Shown here piece by piece: positions 51,336 to 61,054 of a stretch of DNA of 64,000 nucleotides (position 1 is its first letter; each line of letters starts with the position of its first letter). Below the pieces are notes generated by a model. That model was not told the DNA's origin, searched no databases, and saw only the letters and a program-made list of their open reading frames with translations. A program made the translations under genes and the position numbers. Origin of the DNA: Curvibacter sp. GWA2_63_95 (GTDB taxonomy: Bacteria; Pseudomonadota; Gammaproteobacteria; Burkholderiales; Burkholderiaceae_C); contig MGPB01000008.1 in the NCBI GenBank assembly GCA_001795455.1, forward strand, positions 1 through 64,000, written 5' to 3'.

Positions 51336-54300
51336 ATGTCATCGAACACAGCCGCTCCCGGCGACAACGAACTAGCGGTCAGCGATCTGGGCCCCTTGGC
51401 TTGGGTGTTGGACGAGCTGCGCAAGTCTTTGGATGGCGCGACCAAGGCGATGCGCCGGTTTGTACGCGACGCCGAGTTGGCTCGGGGTTCCGATTTGACG
51501 GAACTGGATGCCAGCCACTTGCGCATTGCACGTCAGCAACTGCACCAAGCGGTGGGTGCTTTGGAGATGGTGGGGCTGGTTGCTCCCGCCAAAATTCTCC
51601 GCTCCATGGAGTCGTTGGCGCAAAAATTTGTGCAGCGTCCGGAGTTGTGCAGCGATGACGCCGCGAATTGCATGGAACGGGCGAGTTTTGCCCTGACCGA
51701 GTACCTGGACGGCGTTCTCAGGGGCAAAACGGCGTCGTCGGTTGCCTTGTTCCCACAGTACAGGGCTTTGCAGGAGCTGGCGGGTGCCGATCGCATCCAC
51801 CCAGCGGATCTGTGGCCACCCGAGTGGCGTTGGTTGCCAGTACCGGTGCCAGCCTCTGTGCAGCCGTTAGCGTATGGTGCAGATGTGCGTCGGGAGATGG
51901 ACCAAGGTGTGTTGCGCTTGGTCAAATACGCGGACGTCAAGTCGGCCCGTCGCTTGCAGGACCTCAGCGTGGGTTTGGCAGCAGGCTGTGCGGACATGGA
52001 GTCCCGCACGTTCTGGATGGTCTGTGCTGCGTATTTCGAAAGCACCGCATTGGGTTTGCTGGCAGGGGACATCTACAGCAAGCGCGCCGCCTCGCGCATC
52101 CTGCAGCAGTACGTCAGTCTTGCCAAGGGCGACACTGCGATTTCTGATCGGCTTGCGCAAGATTTGGTTTTTTTCTGCTCGCTGGCTGTGCCATCGCCGA
52201 GTGTCGCTGCACCAGTTTTGCATGCCGTGAAGACCGCCTATGGGCTGGCCCGCAGCAAACCTGTGGACTACGAAACTGAGCAATTTGGCCGTTTTGACCC
52301 CGCGCTTCTGGTCCTTGCCCGCAAGCGTATTGCGGCGGCCGCGGAGACGTGGTCTGCTTTGGCCGGTGGTGATACCAACCGGCTCAAAGTGGCGGGGGAG
52401 CAGTTTGCCGCTGTGGCTGAGACGGTCACAAAAATGCATGCCGAAAGCGGTGAATTGGGCAAGGCCTTGGTGCGCGCCATTGAACTCACCATTCGGACGG
52501 GTGCCGCACCTGCACCGGCGGTAGCGATGGAGGTGGCAACCTCCGTTTTGTATTTGGAAGCCGCTTACGAAGATTTGGACCCGACCGACAGCCAGATGGC
52601 AGAACGCAGTGCACGTTTGGCACAGCGCTTGGCCCATGTGACCTCGGGTGGTGAGCCTGAGCCACTGGAATCGTGGATGGAAGAACTCTACCGTCGCGTG
52701 AGTGATCGCCAGACCATGGGCAGCGTAGTGGACGAGTTGCGTACGACCTTGGGCGAGGTGGAAAAGTCGCTGGACCAATTCTTCCGCAACCCGCAAGACA
52801 AGGCTCCTCTGCGCGAGGTGCCGAGCCAGTTGGCCCAGATGCGCGGTGTATTTTCAGTGCTCGGGCTGGACCAGCCCTCTATCGCTGCATTGCGCATGCG
52901 CTCCAGCGTAGAGCAGTTTCTCGTCGATGACATTGACGAGGCCAGTGCACGCACCGGCATTTTTGAAAAGGTTGGCAACAGCCTGGGGGCGATGGGCTTC
53001 TTGATCGATATGCTGAGTTACCAGCGTTCGCTTGCGAAGACCTTGTTTGTGTACGACGAGGATTTGGGTGAGTTCCGTCCCTTGATGGGGCGGGAGCGGG
53101 CCGAGGTGCAAGCGCAGGCAGAGGCACCTGCGATCGCAGACGATGCGATGCAGGACGACTTGGCTGCTTTGCAAATGGCCGTGGCTCCGCAGCCCGTATC
53201 GGTACCTGCACCGGTACCCAGTGCTGCCCCTGTGTTGGCGCCTACAGTGGATCCGGATGCCGACGACGACACGGAATTGCGCGATATCTTTTTGGAAGAA
53301 GCGCGTGATGTTGTTCAGAATGGCCTGTCTGCGCTGCAGGCCTTGCGCGCAGAGCCAACCAATCTGGCAGACCAGACAACTTTGCGCCGAGCGTTTCATA
53401 CGCTCAAAGGCAGTTCCCGCATGGTGGGGCTCAACGATTTTGGCGAGGCGGCTTGGTCTTTCGAGCAATTGCTCAACACCTCTCTGGCGGAACAGCGTCC
53501 CGCCAGTGATGCGTTGATGTCCGTGTCGGAGCAGGCCATGCGGGCCTTTGAGCGCTGGGTGGAGGACATTGCTGCGCACGCCGATACGCCCTGGAATACG
53601 CAGGACTTCCGCAAGACAGCGGACGCACTTCGCCTGGATGGACGGTACCTGCCCTTGCAGGTGCCTGGTGAGGCCTTGGTCGCGGCATCTCTGGCTTTGC
53701 CAGAGATGGAAGAACCTCCCGCTGTTGCGGTCATGGAGGACGCCCCTGTTGTGGCGGAAGAGCCCCACGCCGCGGTTGATTTTGCCTCCACGCAGATGTT
53801 CGATGATTTGGATTTGGAGGTTGCCGCCGCGCCTGCGCCGGTGGATTTCGCATCCACCCAAATGTTCAACTTTGAGAGCACGCAGGCCCTTGACGCTGTA
53901 GGTCCTGCGGCCGAGGTACCCCGTGCCACGGAAGTCGACGAAGTTGACTTGGGCGATTTTGATTTTGGGGATCTGGGTACGCAAGCTCCGCAAGAAGAAG
54001 CCCCGGACACCGTGATTGCCGATAGCCAGGAAACGCCACCAGAACTCGAACCCGCCGCTGTGCCCCGTGTGGACGTCGCTGCACCGTCAGCGCTGATGGA
54101 GATGGTGGCCATGTCCGGGGTCGAGGCGGCCAATGACGCGCCTGCCTTGATGGCTGAGACACCTTTGCTGGACCCGGATGAGGGTATGAAGGTCATAGGT
54201 CCTTTGCGTTTGAGCATCCCGCTGTACAACGTCTACCTCAACGAAGCCGATGAATGGTCGCGGCGTTTGCAGACCGAACTCAGTGAATGGGCCATGGAGT

Positions 54301-57077
54301 TGCCCAAGACCTTGCCAGATTCGGTGATCGCGTTGGCGCACTCCCTGTTGGGTAGCTCTGCCACGGTCGGCTTTGCCGCGCTGTCAGATATGGCCCGTGC
54401 GCTCGAACAGGCTTTGCAGCATGTGCAATTGCACCGCCAGGGTACCCCCGACCAAGCCGCGGTGTTCAACGATGCTGCAGAAGATATCCGCCGCCTGTTG
54501 CATCAATTTGCTGCGGGCTTCCTCAAAGAGGCTGATGCACGCGTGTTGGCCGAATTGCAAACGATCACCGAGACAGAGTTCCCCGCGCCTTCGATGGATC
54601 CGGCACCACTGGACGGGATCGATGCCCCCATCTCCGAGTTTGAGGACAGCCTGCCCACGGCGCCTGTGCTGGAAGCCGAGCCGGAGCTTGCAGCAGCAGC
54701 GATGGCGGTTGCTGCACCCCTGACGATTGCGGATGCCCAAGACGATGACATTGATGCAGAGGACCATCTGGACGATGACCTTTTGCCGATTTTTGAAGAA
54801 GAGGCGGCAGAGCTGATGCCCCAACTGGGTACCGCCTTGCGCCAGTGGGTCGCACAGCCGGAGCACTTGGGAGCTCGCAACGAAATCCTGCGCTTGCTGC
54901 ACACCCTCAAAGGCAGTGCCCGATTGGCGGGTGCGATGCGGCTGGGCGAAATGGCCCACCGCATGGAGTCATCCATCGAGCAGATTGGCACCGAAGCCCT
55001 GCAAGCCGTGCAGCTGGAACCTTTGCTGACCCGTTTTGACTCGCTGCAAGCCGTGTTTGCGTCGCTGGGCCAATCCCCCGCAGATCACGACGAAGTAGTG
55101 GTGCCTGCCGAAGCGGCACCTGTTGCTACGTCTGACGCCCGCGCGGCGGCGGCTGTGACGCCCTTGAGTGCCCGCCCGGTGGTGCATGCACCCCAGGTTG
55201 TGATGCCGCGCAGCAGTGCCAATCAGTCGGTGCGCGTGCGATCGCAATTGCTGGACCGTTTGGTGAATCAGGCTGGCGAGGTCATGATCACCCGCTCGCG
55301 CATGGATGCGCGCCTGAACCAATTACGCTCATCCTTGGGCGAGCTGGGTGGCAACTTGGATCGACTGCGCCAGCAGCTCCGCGACGTGGAGCTACAGGCG
55401 GAGTCGCAAATGCAGTCGCGCTTGGCGCAAACCAAAGACTCCGCGCAGGCGTTTGATCCCTTGGAGTTTGACCGCTTTACCCGTGTGCAGGAATTGACCC
55501 GCATGATGGCCGAGTCGGTGAACGATGTGGCCACGGTGCAGCGCAATTTGCAGCGCTCGGTGGAAGGTACGGAAGACGATTTGATCGCTCAGGGCCGCCA
55601 GGCGCGTGAGCTGCAGCGTGACTTGCTGCGCACCCGCATGGTTGAGTTTGAAGGCATTTCAGACCGGCTGTATGGTGTGGTACGGCAAGCTGCCAAGGAC
55701 TCTGGCAAGCAGGTGAAGTTGGACATTACCGGTGGCTCCATCGAGATGGACCGTGGCGTGCTGGACCGCATGGCGCCCGCGTTTGAACACCTGCTGCGCA
55801 ATGCCGTGGCCCACGGTATCGAAGCGGCTGACGCGCGCGTTTCCGCTGGCAAACCGGCTGCGGGCAACATCGTCATCCATGTGTTGCAGGAAAGCAATGA
55901 CGTTTCGGTGTCTTTTAGTGATGACGGTGGCGGCTTGCATTTGGACCGTATTCGCGCCAAGGCGATTGCCAATGGTGTGATTGGCGCCGACGCGGAACTT
56001 AGCGACAGCGATGCCGCCAACCTGATCTTCATGCCCGGATTTTCGACGGCGGAACAGATTACCGAATTGGCCGGTCGCGGTATCGGAATGGATGTGGTGC
56101 GCTCCGAAGTGAATGCTCTGGGTGGCCGCATAGAAACCCAAACCGAACCCGATAAAGGGACCACCTTCAAACTGGTGTTGCCGCTGACTACTGCGGTCAC
56201 ACAAGTGGTGATTTTGCGTATGGGCGAGTTCACCATCGGGGTGCCTGCCAACATCATGGAGACGGTGCTGCGTGTACCTGCTGCGCAACTGGAGCAAGCG
56301 TATGCGGACCAGTCGTTTGACATGGCAGGCCAGGCACTGCCGTTCTTCTGGGCCGGTGCCTTGTTGCAGGTGTCGGCGCGCAGCCACGAACCCCTGAGCA
56401 AGACCCTGCCGGTGGCCGTGTTCCGAAGCGCAGGGCAACGCCTGGCTTTGCATGTGGACGAAGTGCTGGGCAACCGCGAAGTCGTGGTGAAAAACCTGGG
56501 CCCCCAGTTGGCACGTTTGCCCGGTTTAGCTGGCATGTCGGTGTTGGCCTCTGGTGCGGTGGTTCTGATTTACAACCCGGTGGCCCTGGCTGCCGTGTAT
56601 GGTGATCTGGCCCGCGCGCTGGGCGCTTCTGGCGACAACGCGGGCTTGCTCGCGGATACGACAGCCTTGGCTCCCAAGGTGGTCGAGCCAGCCAGCCAAC
56701 TACCACTCGTGTTGGTGGTGGACGATTCGATCACGGTACGTCGCGTGACCCAACGCTTGCTCAAACGTGAGGGTTATCGTGTGGCTCTGGCCAACGACGG
56801 CCTGCAAGCGCTGGAGCGTTTGCAGGAAGAGGTCCCCGCGGTCATTCTGTCCGACATTGAAATGCCGCGTATGGATGGTTTCGACTTGGCGCGCAACATC
56901 CGTGCAGACGAGCGCACCCGTGCCGTGCCCATCATCATGATTACCTCGCGCATTGCGGAGAAGCATCGCGAGCATGCACGTGAGTTGGGTGTGGACCACT
57001 ATCTGGGTAAGCCCTACTCAGAGGACGAGCTGCTGGGCTTGGTGCGCAGCTACTGCGCCGACGTGATGGAAGCTTAA
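51336..57077 (+). CDS. chpA: Pil-Chp chemosensory hybrid histidine kinase ChpA
   Basis: A 1913-residue CheA-like kinase. Several Hpt-like helical modules lie in the N-terminal half. Two are clearly phosphorylatable: HTLKGSSRM at His688 and HTLKGSARL at His1189. The CheA core has a dimer/linker region, the HATPase domain (LLRNAVAHGIEAADARV, SDDGGGLHLDRIR, LAGRGIGMDVVRSEVNALGG), a CheW-like regulatory domain (LVLPLTTAVTQVVILRMGEF), and a C-terminal receiver with phospho-acceptor Asp1840 (LSDIEMPRMDGFD). The linker carries repeated FASTQMF motifs near 814-850. It controls PilG/PilH. Its stop overlaps the photolyase stop by 4 bp. Confidence 0.94.
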   Translation: MSSNTAAPGDNELAVSDLGPLAWVLDELRKSLDGATKAMRRFVRDAELARGSDLTELDASHLRIARQQLHQAVGALEMVGLVAPAKILRSMESLAQKFVQRPELCSDDAANCMERASFALTEYLDGVLRGKTASSVALFPQYRALQELAGADRIHPADLWPPEWRWLPVPVPASVQPLAYGADVRREMDQGVLRLVKYADVKSARRLQDLSVGLAAGCADMESRTFWMVCAAYFESTALGLLAGDIYSKRAASRILQQYVSLAKGDTAISDRLAQDLVFFCSLAVPSPSVAAPVLHAVKTAYGLARSKPVDYETEQFGRFDPALLVLARKRIAAAAETWSALAGGDTNRLKVAGEQFAAVAETVTKMHAESGELGKALVRAIELTIRTGAAPAPAVAMEVATSVLYLEAAYEDLDPTDSQMAERSARLAQRLAHVTSGGEPEPLESWMEELYRRVSDRQTMGSVVDELRTTLGEVEKSLDQFFRNPQDKAPLREVPSQLAQMRGVFSVLGLDQPSIAALRMRSSVEQFLVDDIDEASARTGIFEKVGNSLGAMGFLIDMLSYQRSLAKTLFVYDEDLGEFRPLMGRERAEVQAQAEAPAIADDAMQDDLAALQMAVAPQPVSVPAPVPSAAPVLAPTVDPDADDDTELRDIFLEEARDVVQNGLSALQALRAEPTNLADQTTLRRAFHTLKGSSRMVGLNDFGEAAWSFEQLLNTSLAEQRPASDALMSVSEQAMRAFERWVEDIAAHADTPWNTQDFRKTADALRLDGRYLPLQVPGEALVAASLALPEMEEPPAVAVMEDAPVVAEEPHAAVDFASTQMFDDLDLEVAAAPAPVDFASTQMFNFESTQALDAVGPAAEVPRATEVDEVDLGDFDFGDLGTQAPQEEAPDTVIADSQETPPELEPAAVPRVDVAAPSALMEMVAMSGVEAANDAPALMAETPLLDPDEGMKVIGPLRLSIPLYNVYLNEADEWSRRLQTELSEWAMELPKTLPDSVIALAHSLLGSSATVGFAALSDMARALEQALQHVQLHRQGTPDQAAVFNDAAEDIRRLLHQFAAGFLKEADARVLAELQTITETEFPAPSMDPAPLDGIDAPISEFEDSLPTAPVLEAEPELAAAAMAVAAPLTIADAQDDDIDAEDHLDDDLLPIFEEEAAELMPQLGTALRQWVAQPEHLGARNEILRLLHTLKGSARLAGAMRLGEMAHRMESSIEQIGTEALQAVQLEPLLTRFDSLQAVFASLGQSPADHDEVVVPAEAAPVATSDARAAAAVTPLSARPVVHAPQVVMPRSSANQSVRVRSQLLDRLVNQAGEVMITRSRMDARLNQLRSSLGELGGNLDRLRQQLRDVELQAESQMQSRLAQTKDSAQAFDPLEFDRFTRVQELTRMMAESVNDVATVQRNLQRSVEGTEDDLIAQGRQARELQRDLLRTRMVEFEGISDRLYGVVRQAAKDSGKQVKLDITGGSIEMDRGVLDRMAPAFEHLLRNAVAHGIEAADARVSAGKPAAGNIVIHVLQESNDVSVSFSDDGGGLHLDRIRAKAIANGVIGADAELSDSDAANLIFMPGFSTAEQITELAGRGIGMDVVRSEVNALGGRIETQTEPDKGTTFKLVLPLTTAVTQVVILRMGEFTIGVPANIMETVLRVPAAQLEQAYADQSFDMAGQALPFFWAGALLQVSARSHEPLSKTLPVAVFRSAGQRLALHVDEVLGNREVVVKNLGPQLARLPGLAGMSVLASGAVVLIYNPVALAAVYGDLARALGASGDNAGLLADTTALAPKVVEPASQLPLVLVVDDSITVRRVTQRLLKREGYRVALANDGLQALERLQEEVPAVILSDIEMPRMDGFDLARNIRADERTRAVPIIMITSRIAEKHREHARELGVDHYLGKPYSEDELLGLVRSYCADVMEA

Positions 57078-58540
57078 ACCAGCTTTTTTACCACGCCGTA
57101 GCGCAGCAGGGTGCGCGCACGGGCCTTGGCATGGTCCACCACGGGCAGAGGGTAGTCTTTGCCCAAGGTGAGGTTGGCCGCTGTCAGTTCCAGAGGCTTG
57201 GCGAGCCAAGGGGCATGCAGCGCCTTGGGGCTTAGCTTGGCGAGCTGTGGCAGGTAGCGCTGGATGAATTTGCCCTGAGCATCAAACTTCTCGCTCTGTG
57301 CAATTGGGTTAAAAATCCGAAAGTAGGGTTGTGCATCACAGCCGCTGGAGCTGACCCACTGCCACCCGCCATTGTTGGCTGACAAGTCAAAGTCATTGAG
57401 CGTTTGGGCAAAGTAACGTTCGCCCCAACGCCAATCCAGCCCCAAGTGTTTGACCAAAAAGCTGCCGGTCACCATGCGCAGGCGGTTGTGCATATAACCG
57501 GTCTGGTTGAGTTGGGCCATCGCAGCGTCCACCAAAGGGTAGCCAGTCTGGCCGGTGCGCCAGGCCGCAAACAATGCCTCCGCGTGTGCGCCTTCTTCCC
57601 AAGCAATCCGGTCGTACTCGGGTTTGAACGCTGACGTGGCCACATGCGGAAAGTTGGCCAGAATTTGCGCGTAGAAATCGCGCCACACCAGTTCTCCGAG
57701 CCAGGTGGATGCACCTTCGTCCCCCCGCAGGTGGCGAGGGTAGGCCAAGCGCACCAGCTGCCGCGTCGACACCGTGCCAAACCGCAAATGCACGCCCAGG
57801 TAACTCGGTCCTTTGACGGCCGGGAAGTTGCGGGTCTGGTCGTAGCGGTCCATGCGCGTTGCAAAATCGGTCAGCAGGCTTTGGGCTCCAGACTCGCCGG
57901 TCGGAATGCGCAGCGCTTGCAGGTTGCTGCGCGCAAAGCCTATGTCTGCCAAGCTGGGAACCGGTGTTTGGTAGGCCTCGGGGCGTGGCGCCAGGCGGTG
58001 GGGCGATGAGAGTGAAACCTCCGGTGCCGGATGGAGTGCCAGGCGTGCCAGCCAGGCCCGCAGATAAGGCGTAAACACAGCATAGGGTTTGCCCATTTGG
58101 GTGAGCACTTCGCGTGTTTCAAAAACGACATGGTCTTTGTGAAGTTTCAGCGTTTTTCCCACGTTCACCAGTGCCTGCGCGACCGCCTCGTCCCGGGCGA
58201 TCGCCTGTGGTTCGTAGTCCCGGCCCGCAAAAACCGCCTGCACACCCAATGCCTGCACCAGTTTTGGTATTTCTTCTTCTGCCCGCCCATGCAAAACAAT
58301 CAGCCCCGCTTGTGCTTGGGCACTCATGGCCCGCAACTGGGCATCCACTTCGACCAGCGATTCGCGGATGAACTCTACCCGTCGGTCTTGGCGGGGCAGA
58401 GACGCCAAAATATCCGTGTCAAAGACAAAAACGCAGTACACCCGCTCGCATTGCTGCAGGGCGGTGTTCAGCGCCGTATTGTCGTGTGTGCGCAGATCCC
58501 GGCGAAACCAGGCCAGGCCAGATGCGTAGTGTGCGTGCAT
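57074..58540 (-). CDS. phrB: Deoxyribodipyrimidine photolyase
   Basis: Light-driven repair of cyclobutane pyrimidine dimers. 488 residues from the ATG at 58540; the preceding frame overlaps yqgE and is dropped. The N-terminal antenna domain (LAWFRRDLRTHDNTALNTAL, VFVFDTDIL) is followed by the FAD-binding domain: GPSYLGVHLRFGTVSTRQLVR, WLGELVWRDFYAQIL, and the highly conserved WRTGQTGYPLVDAAMAQLNQTGYMHNRLRMVTGSFLVKHL. DWRWGERYFAQTLNDFDLSANNGGWQW also supports class I CPD photolyase. It is divergent from yqgE with a 21-bp gap. Confidence 0.96.
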   Translation of the reverse strand: MHAHYASGLAWFRRDLRTHDNTALNTALQQCERVYCVFVFDTDILASLPRQDRRVEFIRESLVEVDAQLRAMSAQAQAGLIVLHGRAEEEIPKLVQALGVQAVFAGRDYEPQAIARDEAVAQALVNVGKTLKLHKDHVVFETREVLTQMGKPYAVFTPYLRAWLARLALHPAPEVSLSSPHRLAPRPEAYQTPVPSLADIGFARSNLQALRIPTGESGAQSLLTDFATRMDRYDQTRNFPAVKGPSYLGVHLRFGTVSTRQLVRLAYPRHLRGDEGASTWLGELVWRDFYAQILANFPHVATSAFKPEYDRIAWEEGAHAEALFAAWRTGQTGYPLVDAAMAQLNQTGYMHNRLRMVTGSFLVKHLGLDWRWGERYFAQTLNDFDLSANNGGWQWVSSSGCDAQPYFRIFNPIAQSEKFDAQGKFIQRYLPQLAKLSPKALHAPWLAKPLELTAANLTLGKDYPLPVVDHAKARARTLLRYGVVKKLV

Positions 58541-58561
58541 GCCACCCGTTAAAATCAATGT

Positions 58562-59164
58562 ATGTCCGGCGATTCTGCACCCATCAATCTCACCAACCAT
58601 TTTTTGATTGCAATGCCCGGATTGGAGGATGCCCTTTTCTCCAAAAGTGTGGTGTATGTCTGTGAGCACAACAGCAAAGGCGCTCTGGGTCTGGTGATCA
58701 ACAAACCGGCAGACATGGACCTCAAAGCCCTGTTTGACAAGATTGATCTGCCGATGGAGCGTAGCGATTTGCAAGCCCACCGCGTGTTCCAGGGGGGGCC
58801 GGTGCAAACCGAACGCGGTTTTGTCTTGCATGAGGGGAGCACCATCACGGAGGCGGAAGACAACAAGTCCTCCCTCTACGCCTCCACCATGACCATTCCC
58901 GGCGGACTGGAAATGACCACTTCCAAGGATGTTCTCGAAGCCATCGCCAGTGGGTCGGGGCCGCGTCGGGTGCTGGTGTCACTGGGGTACTCGGCCTGGG
59001 CCGGTGGACAGCTGGAGACTGAACTCGGCGAAAACAGCTGGATCACGGTGGATGCCGACCAGACCATTATTTTTGATACACCCGTGGACCAACGCTATGA
59101 CAAGGCGCTTTCCTTGCTTGGCCTGCAGGCCTGGATGATTTCCACCCAAGCGGGGCACGCATGA
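58562..59164 (+). CDS. yqgE: YqgE/AlgH family protein
   Basis: 200 residues. The fold signature is NLTNHFLIAMPGLEDALFSKSVVYVCEHNSKGALGLVINKP at the start, then FQGGPVQTERGFVLHEG, and the C-terminal ALGYSAWAGGQLE-like block (SLGYSAWAGGQLETELGENSW). Function unknown; it is almost always next to ruvX. The ATG at 58562 is the only reasonable start. It overlaps ruvX by 4 bp (ATGA). Confidence 0.95.
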   Translation: MSGDSAPINLTNHFLIAMPGLEDALFSKSVVYVCEHNSKGALGLVINKPADMDLKALFDKIDLPMERSDLQAHRVFQGGPVQTERGFVLHEGSTITEAEDNKSSLYASTMTIPGGLEMTTSKDVLEAIASGSGPRRVLVSLGYSAWAGGQLETELGENSWITVDADQTIIFDTPVDQRYDKALSLLGLQAWMISTQAGHA

Positions 59165-59574
59165 GCGTATCGGCGGCGCCTGTGCCAGCCCAGCTGACAA
59201 CGTTTATTGCTTTTGATTTTGGGCTGAAGCGCACGGGTGTTGCGGTGGGCAACCGACTGCTGAAGACCGCGCAGCCGCAGGGCTCCATCCATGCCGAGGG
59301 CAAGGCTCGGTTTGACGGCGTAGCCGCCAAACTCAAGGAGTGGCAACCGGATGCCATTGTGATTGGGGTGCCCTACCATCCCGATGGCGCACCGCATGAG
59401 AACACCACGCGCGCCCAAAAATTTGGTCGCCAACTCAGCGGCCGCTTCGGTCTGCCGGTGTTTGAAGTGGACGAACGCTACAGCACCACCGAAGCCATCA
59501 GCTCGGGTGCCAAAGATGCTGATGCGGCCTCGGCCTGCATCATCCTGGAACAGTTTTTGAGGAGTTTGACGTGA
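59161..59574 (+). CDS. ruvX: Putative pre-16S rRNA nuclease RuvX (YqgF)
   Basis: 137 residues. RNase H-like fold with FIAFDFGLKRTGVAVG (catalytic Asp19), IVIGVPYHPDGAPHENT, and the C-terminal VDERYSTTEA plus KDADAASACIILEQFL, which supplies the second and third acidic residues. Thought to process the 5' end of 16S rRNA, formerly annotated as a Holliday-junction resolvase. It overlaps yqgE at its start and pyrR at its end by 4 bp each. Confidence 0.95.
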   Translation: MSVSAAPVPAQLTTFIAFDFGLKRTGVAVGNRLLKTAQPQGSIHAEGKARFDGVAAKLKEWQPDAIVIGVPYHPDGAPHENTTRAQKFGRQLSGRFGLPVFEVDERYSTTEAISSGAKDADAASACIILEQFLRSLT

Positions 59575-60068
59575 GTATCCTGGCTTTAGATGCAGAGGCG
59601 TTGTACCGCGAGTTGCTGCGTGGCGTGCAGCAGTTGTGCAATGCCGACACCCGCCTGGTAGGCATTACCTCGGGTGGCGCCTGGTTGGCCGAGCGCCTGC
59701 AGGCCGACCTGAAGCTGCCGGGCAAGGCTGGCACCATTTCGTCGGCCATGCACCGCGATGATTTTGCCCAGCGCGGCCTGTCGTCGGGGGGGCAGACGCA
59801 GCTGCCGTTTGATGTGAATGGAGCGCAGATCTTGCTGCTGGACGATGTTCTTTACACCGGCCGCACCTTGCGCGCGGTCATCAACGAACTGTTTGACTTT
59901 GGCCGCCCCGCGTCGGTGCAACTGGCGGTGCTGGTGGACCGTGGTGGCCGACAGCTGCCCATCCAGCCCGACTTTGCCGCGGCGCGTGTGAGCCTGGCAC
60001 CCACACAGTCGCTCGCGCTGGCGCGCAGTGACACGGGCGGGTTTTCTTTCGATGTACAGGAAGCCTGA
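59571..60068 (+). CDS. pyrR: PyrR bifunctional regulator/uracil phosphoribosyltransferase
   Basis: 165 residues starting with GTG (overlap GTGA with ruvX). The PRPP-binding loop is [23 protein letters not shown], and [16 protein letters not shown] plus [12 protein letters not shown] are typical of PyrR. In Gram-positives it attenuates pyr mRNA; in proteobacteria it mainly adds uracil to PRPP or modulates the operon. I see no PyrR-type anti-antiterminator in the short spacers here. pyrB begins one base after its stop. Confidence 0.93.
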   Translation: MSILALDAEALYRELLRGVQQLCNADTRLVGITSGGAWLAERLQADLKLPGKAGTISSAMHRDDFAQRGLSSGGQTQLPFDVNGAQILLLDDVLYTGRTLRAVINELFDFGRPASVQLAVLVDRGGRQLPIQPDFAAARVSLAPTQSLALARSDTGGFSFDVQEA

Positions 60069-60069
60069 C

Positions 60070-61041
60070 ATGCTCTACAAACGCAACCCCCAACTCAACA
60101 AACACGGTGAACTGGTGCACCTGCTGTCGGTCGAAGGCCTGCCCAAGAGCATCCTGACCCACATCCTGGACACCGCTTCCAATTTTGTGTCGGTCAACGA
60201 CCGCGAAGTGAAGAAGGTGCCGCTCTTGCGTGGCAAGAGCGTGTTCAACCTGTTTTTTGAGAACAGTACCCGCACCCGCACCACCTTCGAGATTGCCGCC
60301 ACACGCCTCAGCGCCGACGTCATCAACCTCGACATCGCGCGCTCCAGTGCCAGCAAGGGGGAGTCCCTGCTCGACACCATCGCCAACCTCTCCGCCATGG
60401 CCGCCGACATGTTTGTGGTGCGCCACAGCGAATCGGGCGCGCCTTACCTGATCGCGCAGCACGTGGCACCCCATGTGCACGTGATCAATGCGGGCGATGG
60501 CCGCCACGCCCACCCCACGCAGGGCTTGCTGGACATGTACACCATCCGGCACTACAAGAAAGACTTTTCCAACCTCACGGTGGCCATCGTGGGAGATGTG
60601 CTGCACTCGCGGGTGGCGCGATCTGATATCCACGCCCTCACCACACTGGGTGCCGCCGAGGTGCGCGTGGTGGGCCCCAAGACGCTGGTGCCGTCCGACC
60701 TGTCTGCCATGGGAGTTCGCGTCTGCCACACGCTGGAGGAGGGCATCAAGGACTGCGACGTGGTCATCATGCTGCGCCTGCAGAACGAGCGCATGAGCGG
60801 CGCTCTGCTGCCATCTACGCAAGAGTATTTCAAGAGCTTTGGCCTCACGCCCGAGAAGCTGCAACTGGCCAAACCGGATGCCATCGTCATGCACCCCGGC
60901 CCCATCAACCGCGGCGTGGAGATTGACTCTGCGGTGGTGGACGGGCCGCAAAGCGTGATCCTGCCGCAGGTGACCTTTGGGATTGCCGTGCGCATGGCGG
61001 TGATGAGCATTGTGGCTGGCAATGACGCCGATCCGCGCTGA
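60070..61041 (+). CDS. pyrB: Aspartate carbamoyltransferase catalytic subunit
   Basis: Makes carbamoyl-aspartate in pyrimidine synthesis. 323 residues from the ATG at 60070 ([20 protein letters not shown]). Motifs: carbamoyl-phosphate site [34 protein letters not shown], and [21 protein letters not shown]. The C-terminal [23 protein letters not shown] closes the aspartate site. Its partner is the downstream inactive dihydroorotase-like PyrC', as in the Pseudomonas-type holoenzyme. It lies one base after pyrR. Confidence 0.97.
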   Translation: MLYKRNPQLNKHGELVHLLSVEGLPKSILTHILDTASNFVSVNDREVKKVPLLRGKSVFNLFFENSTRTRTTFEIAATRLSADVINLDIARSSASKGESLLDTIANLSAMAADMFVVRHSESGAPYLIAQHVAPHVHVINAGDGRHAHPTQGLLDMYTIRHYKKDFSNLTVAIVGDVLHSRVARSDIHALTTLGAAEVRVVGPKTLVPSDLSAMGVRVCHTLEEGIKDCDVVIMLRLQNERMSGALLPSTQEYFKSFGLTPEKLQLAKPDAIVMHPGPINRGVEIDSAVVDGPQSVILPQVTFGIAVRMAVMSIVAGNDADPR

Positions 61042-61054
61042 GAGAGGAATGAAA

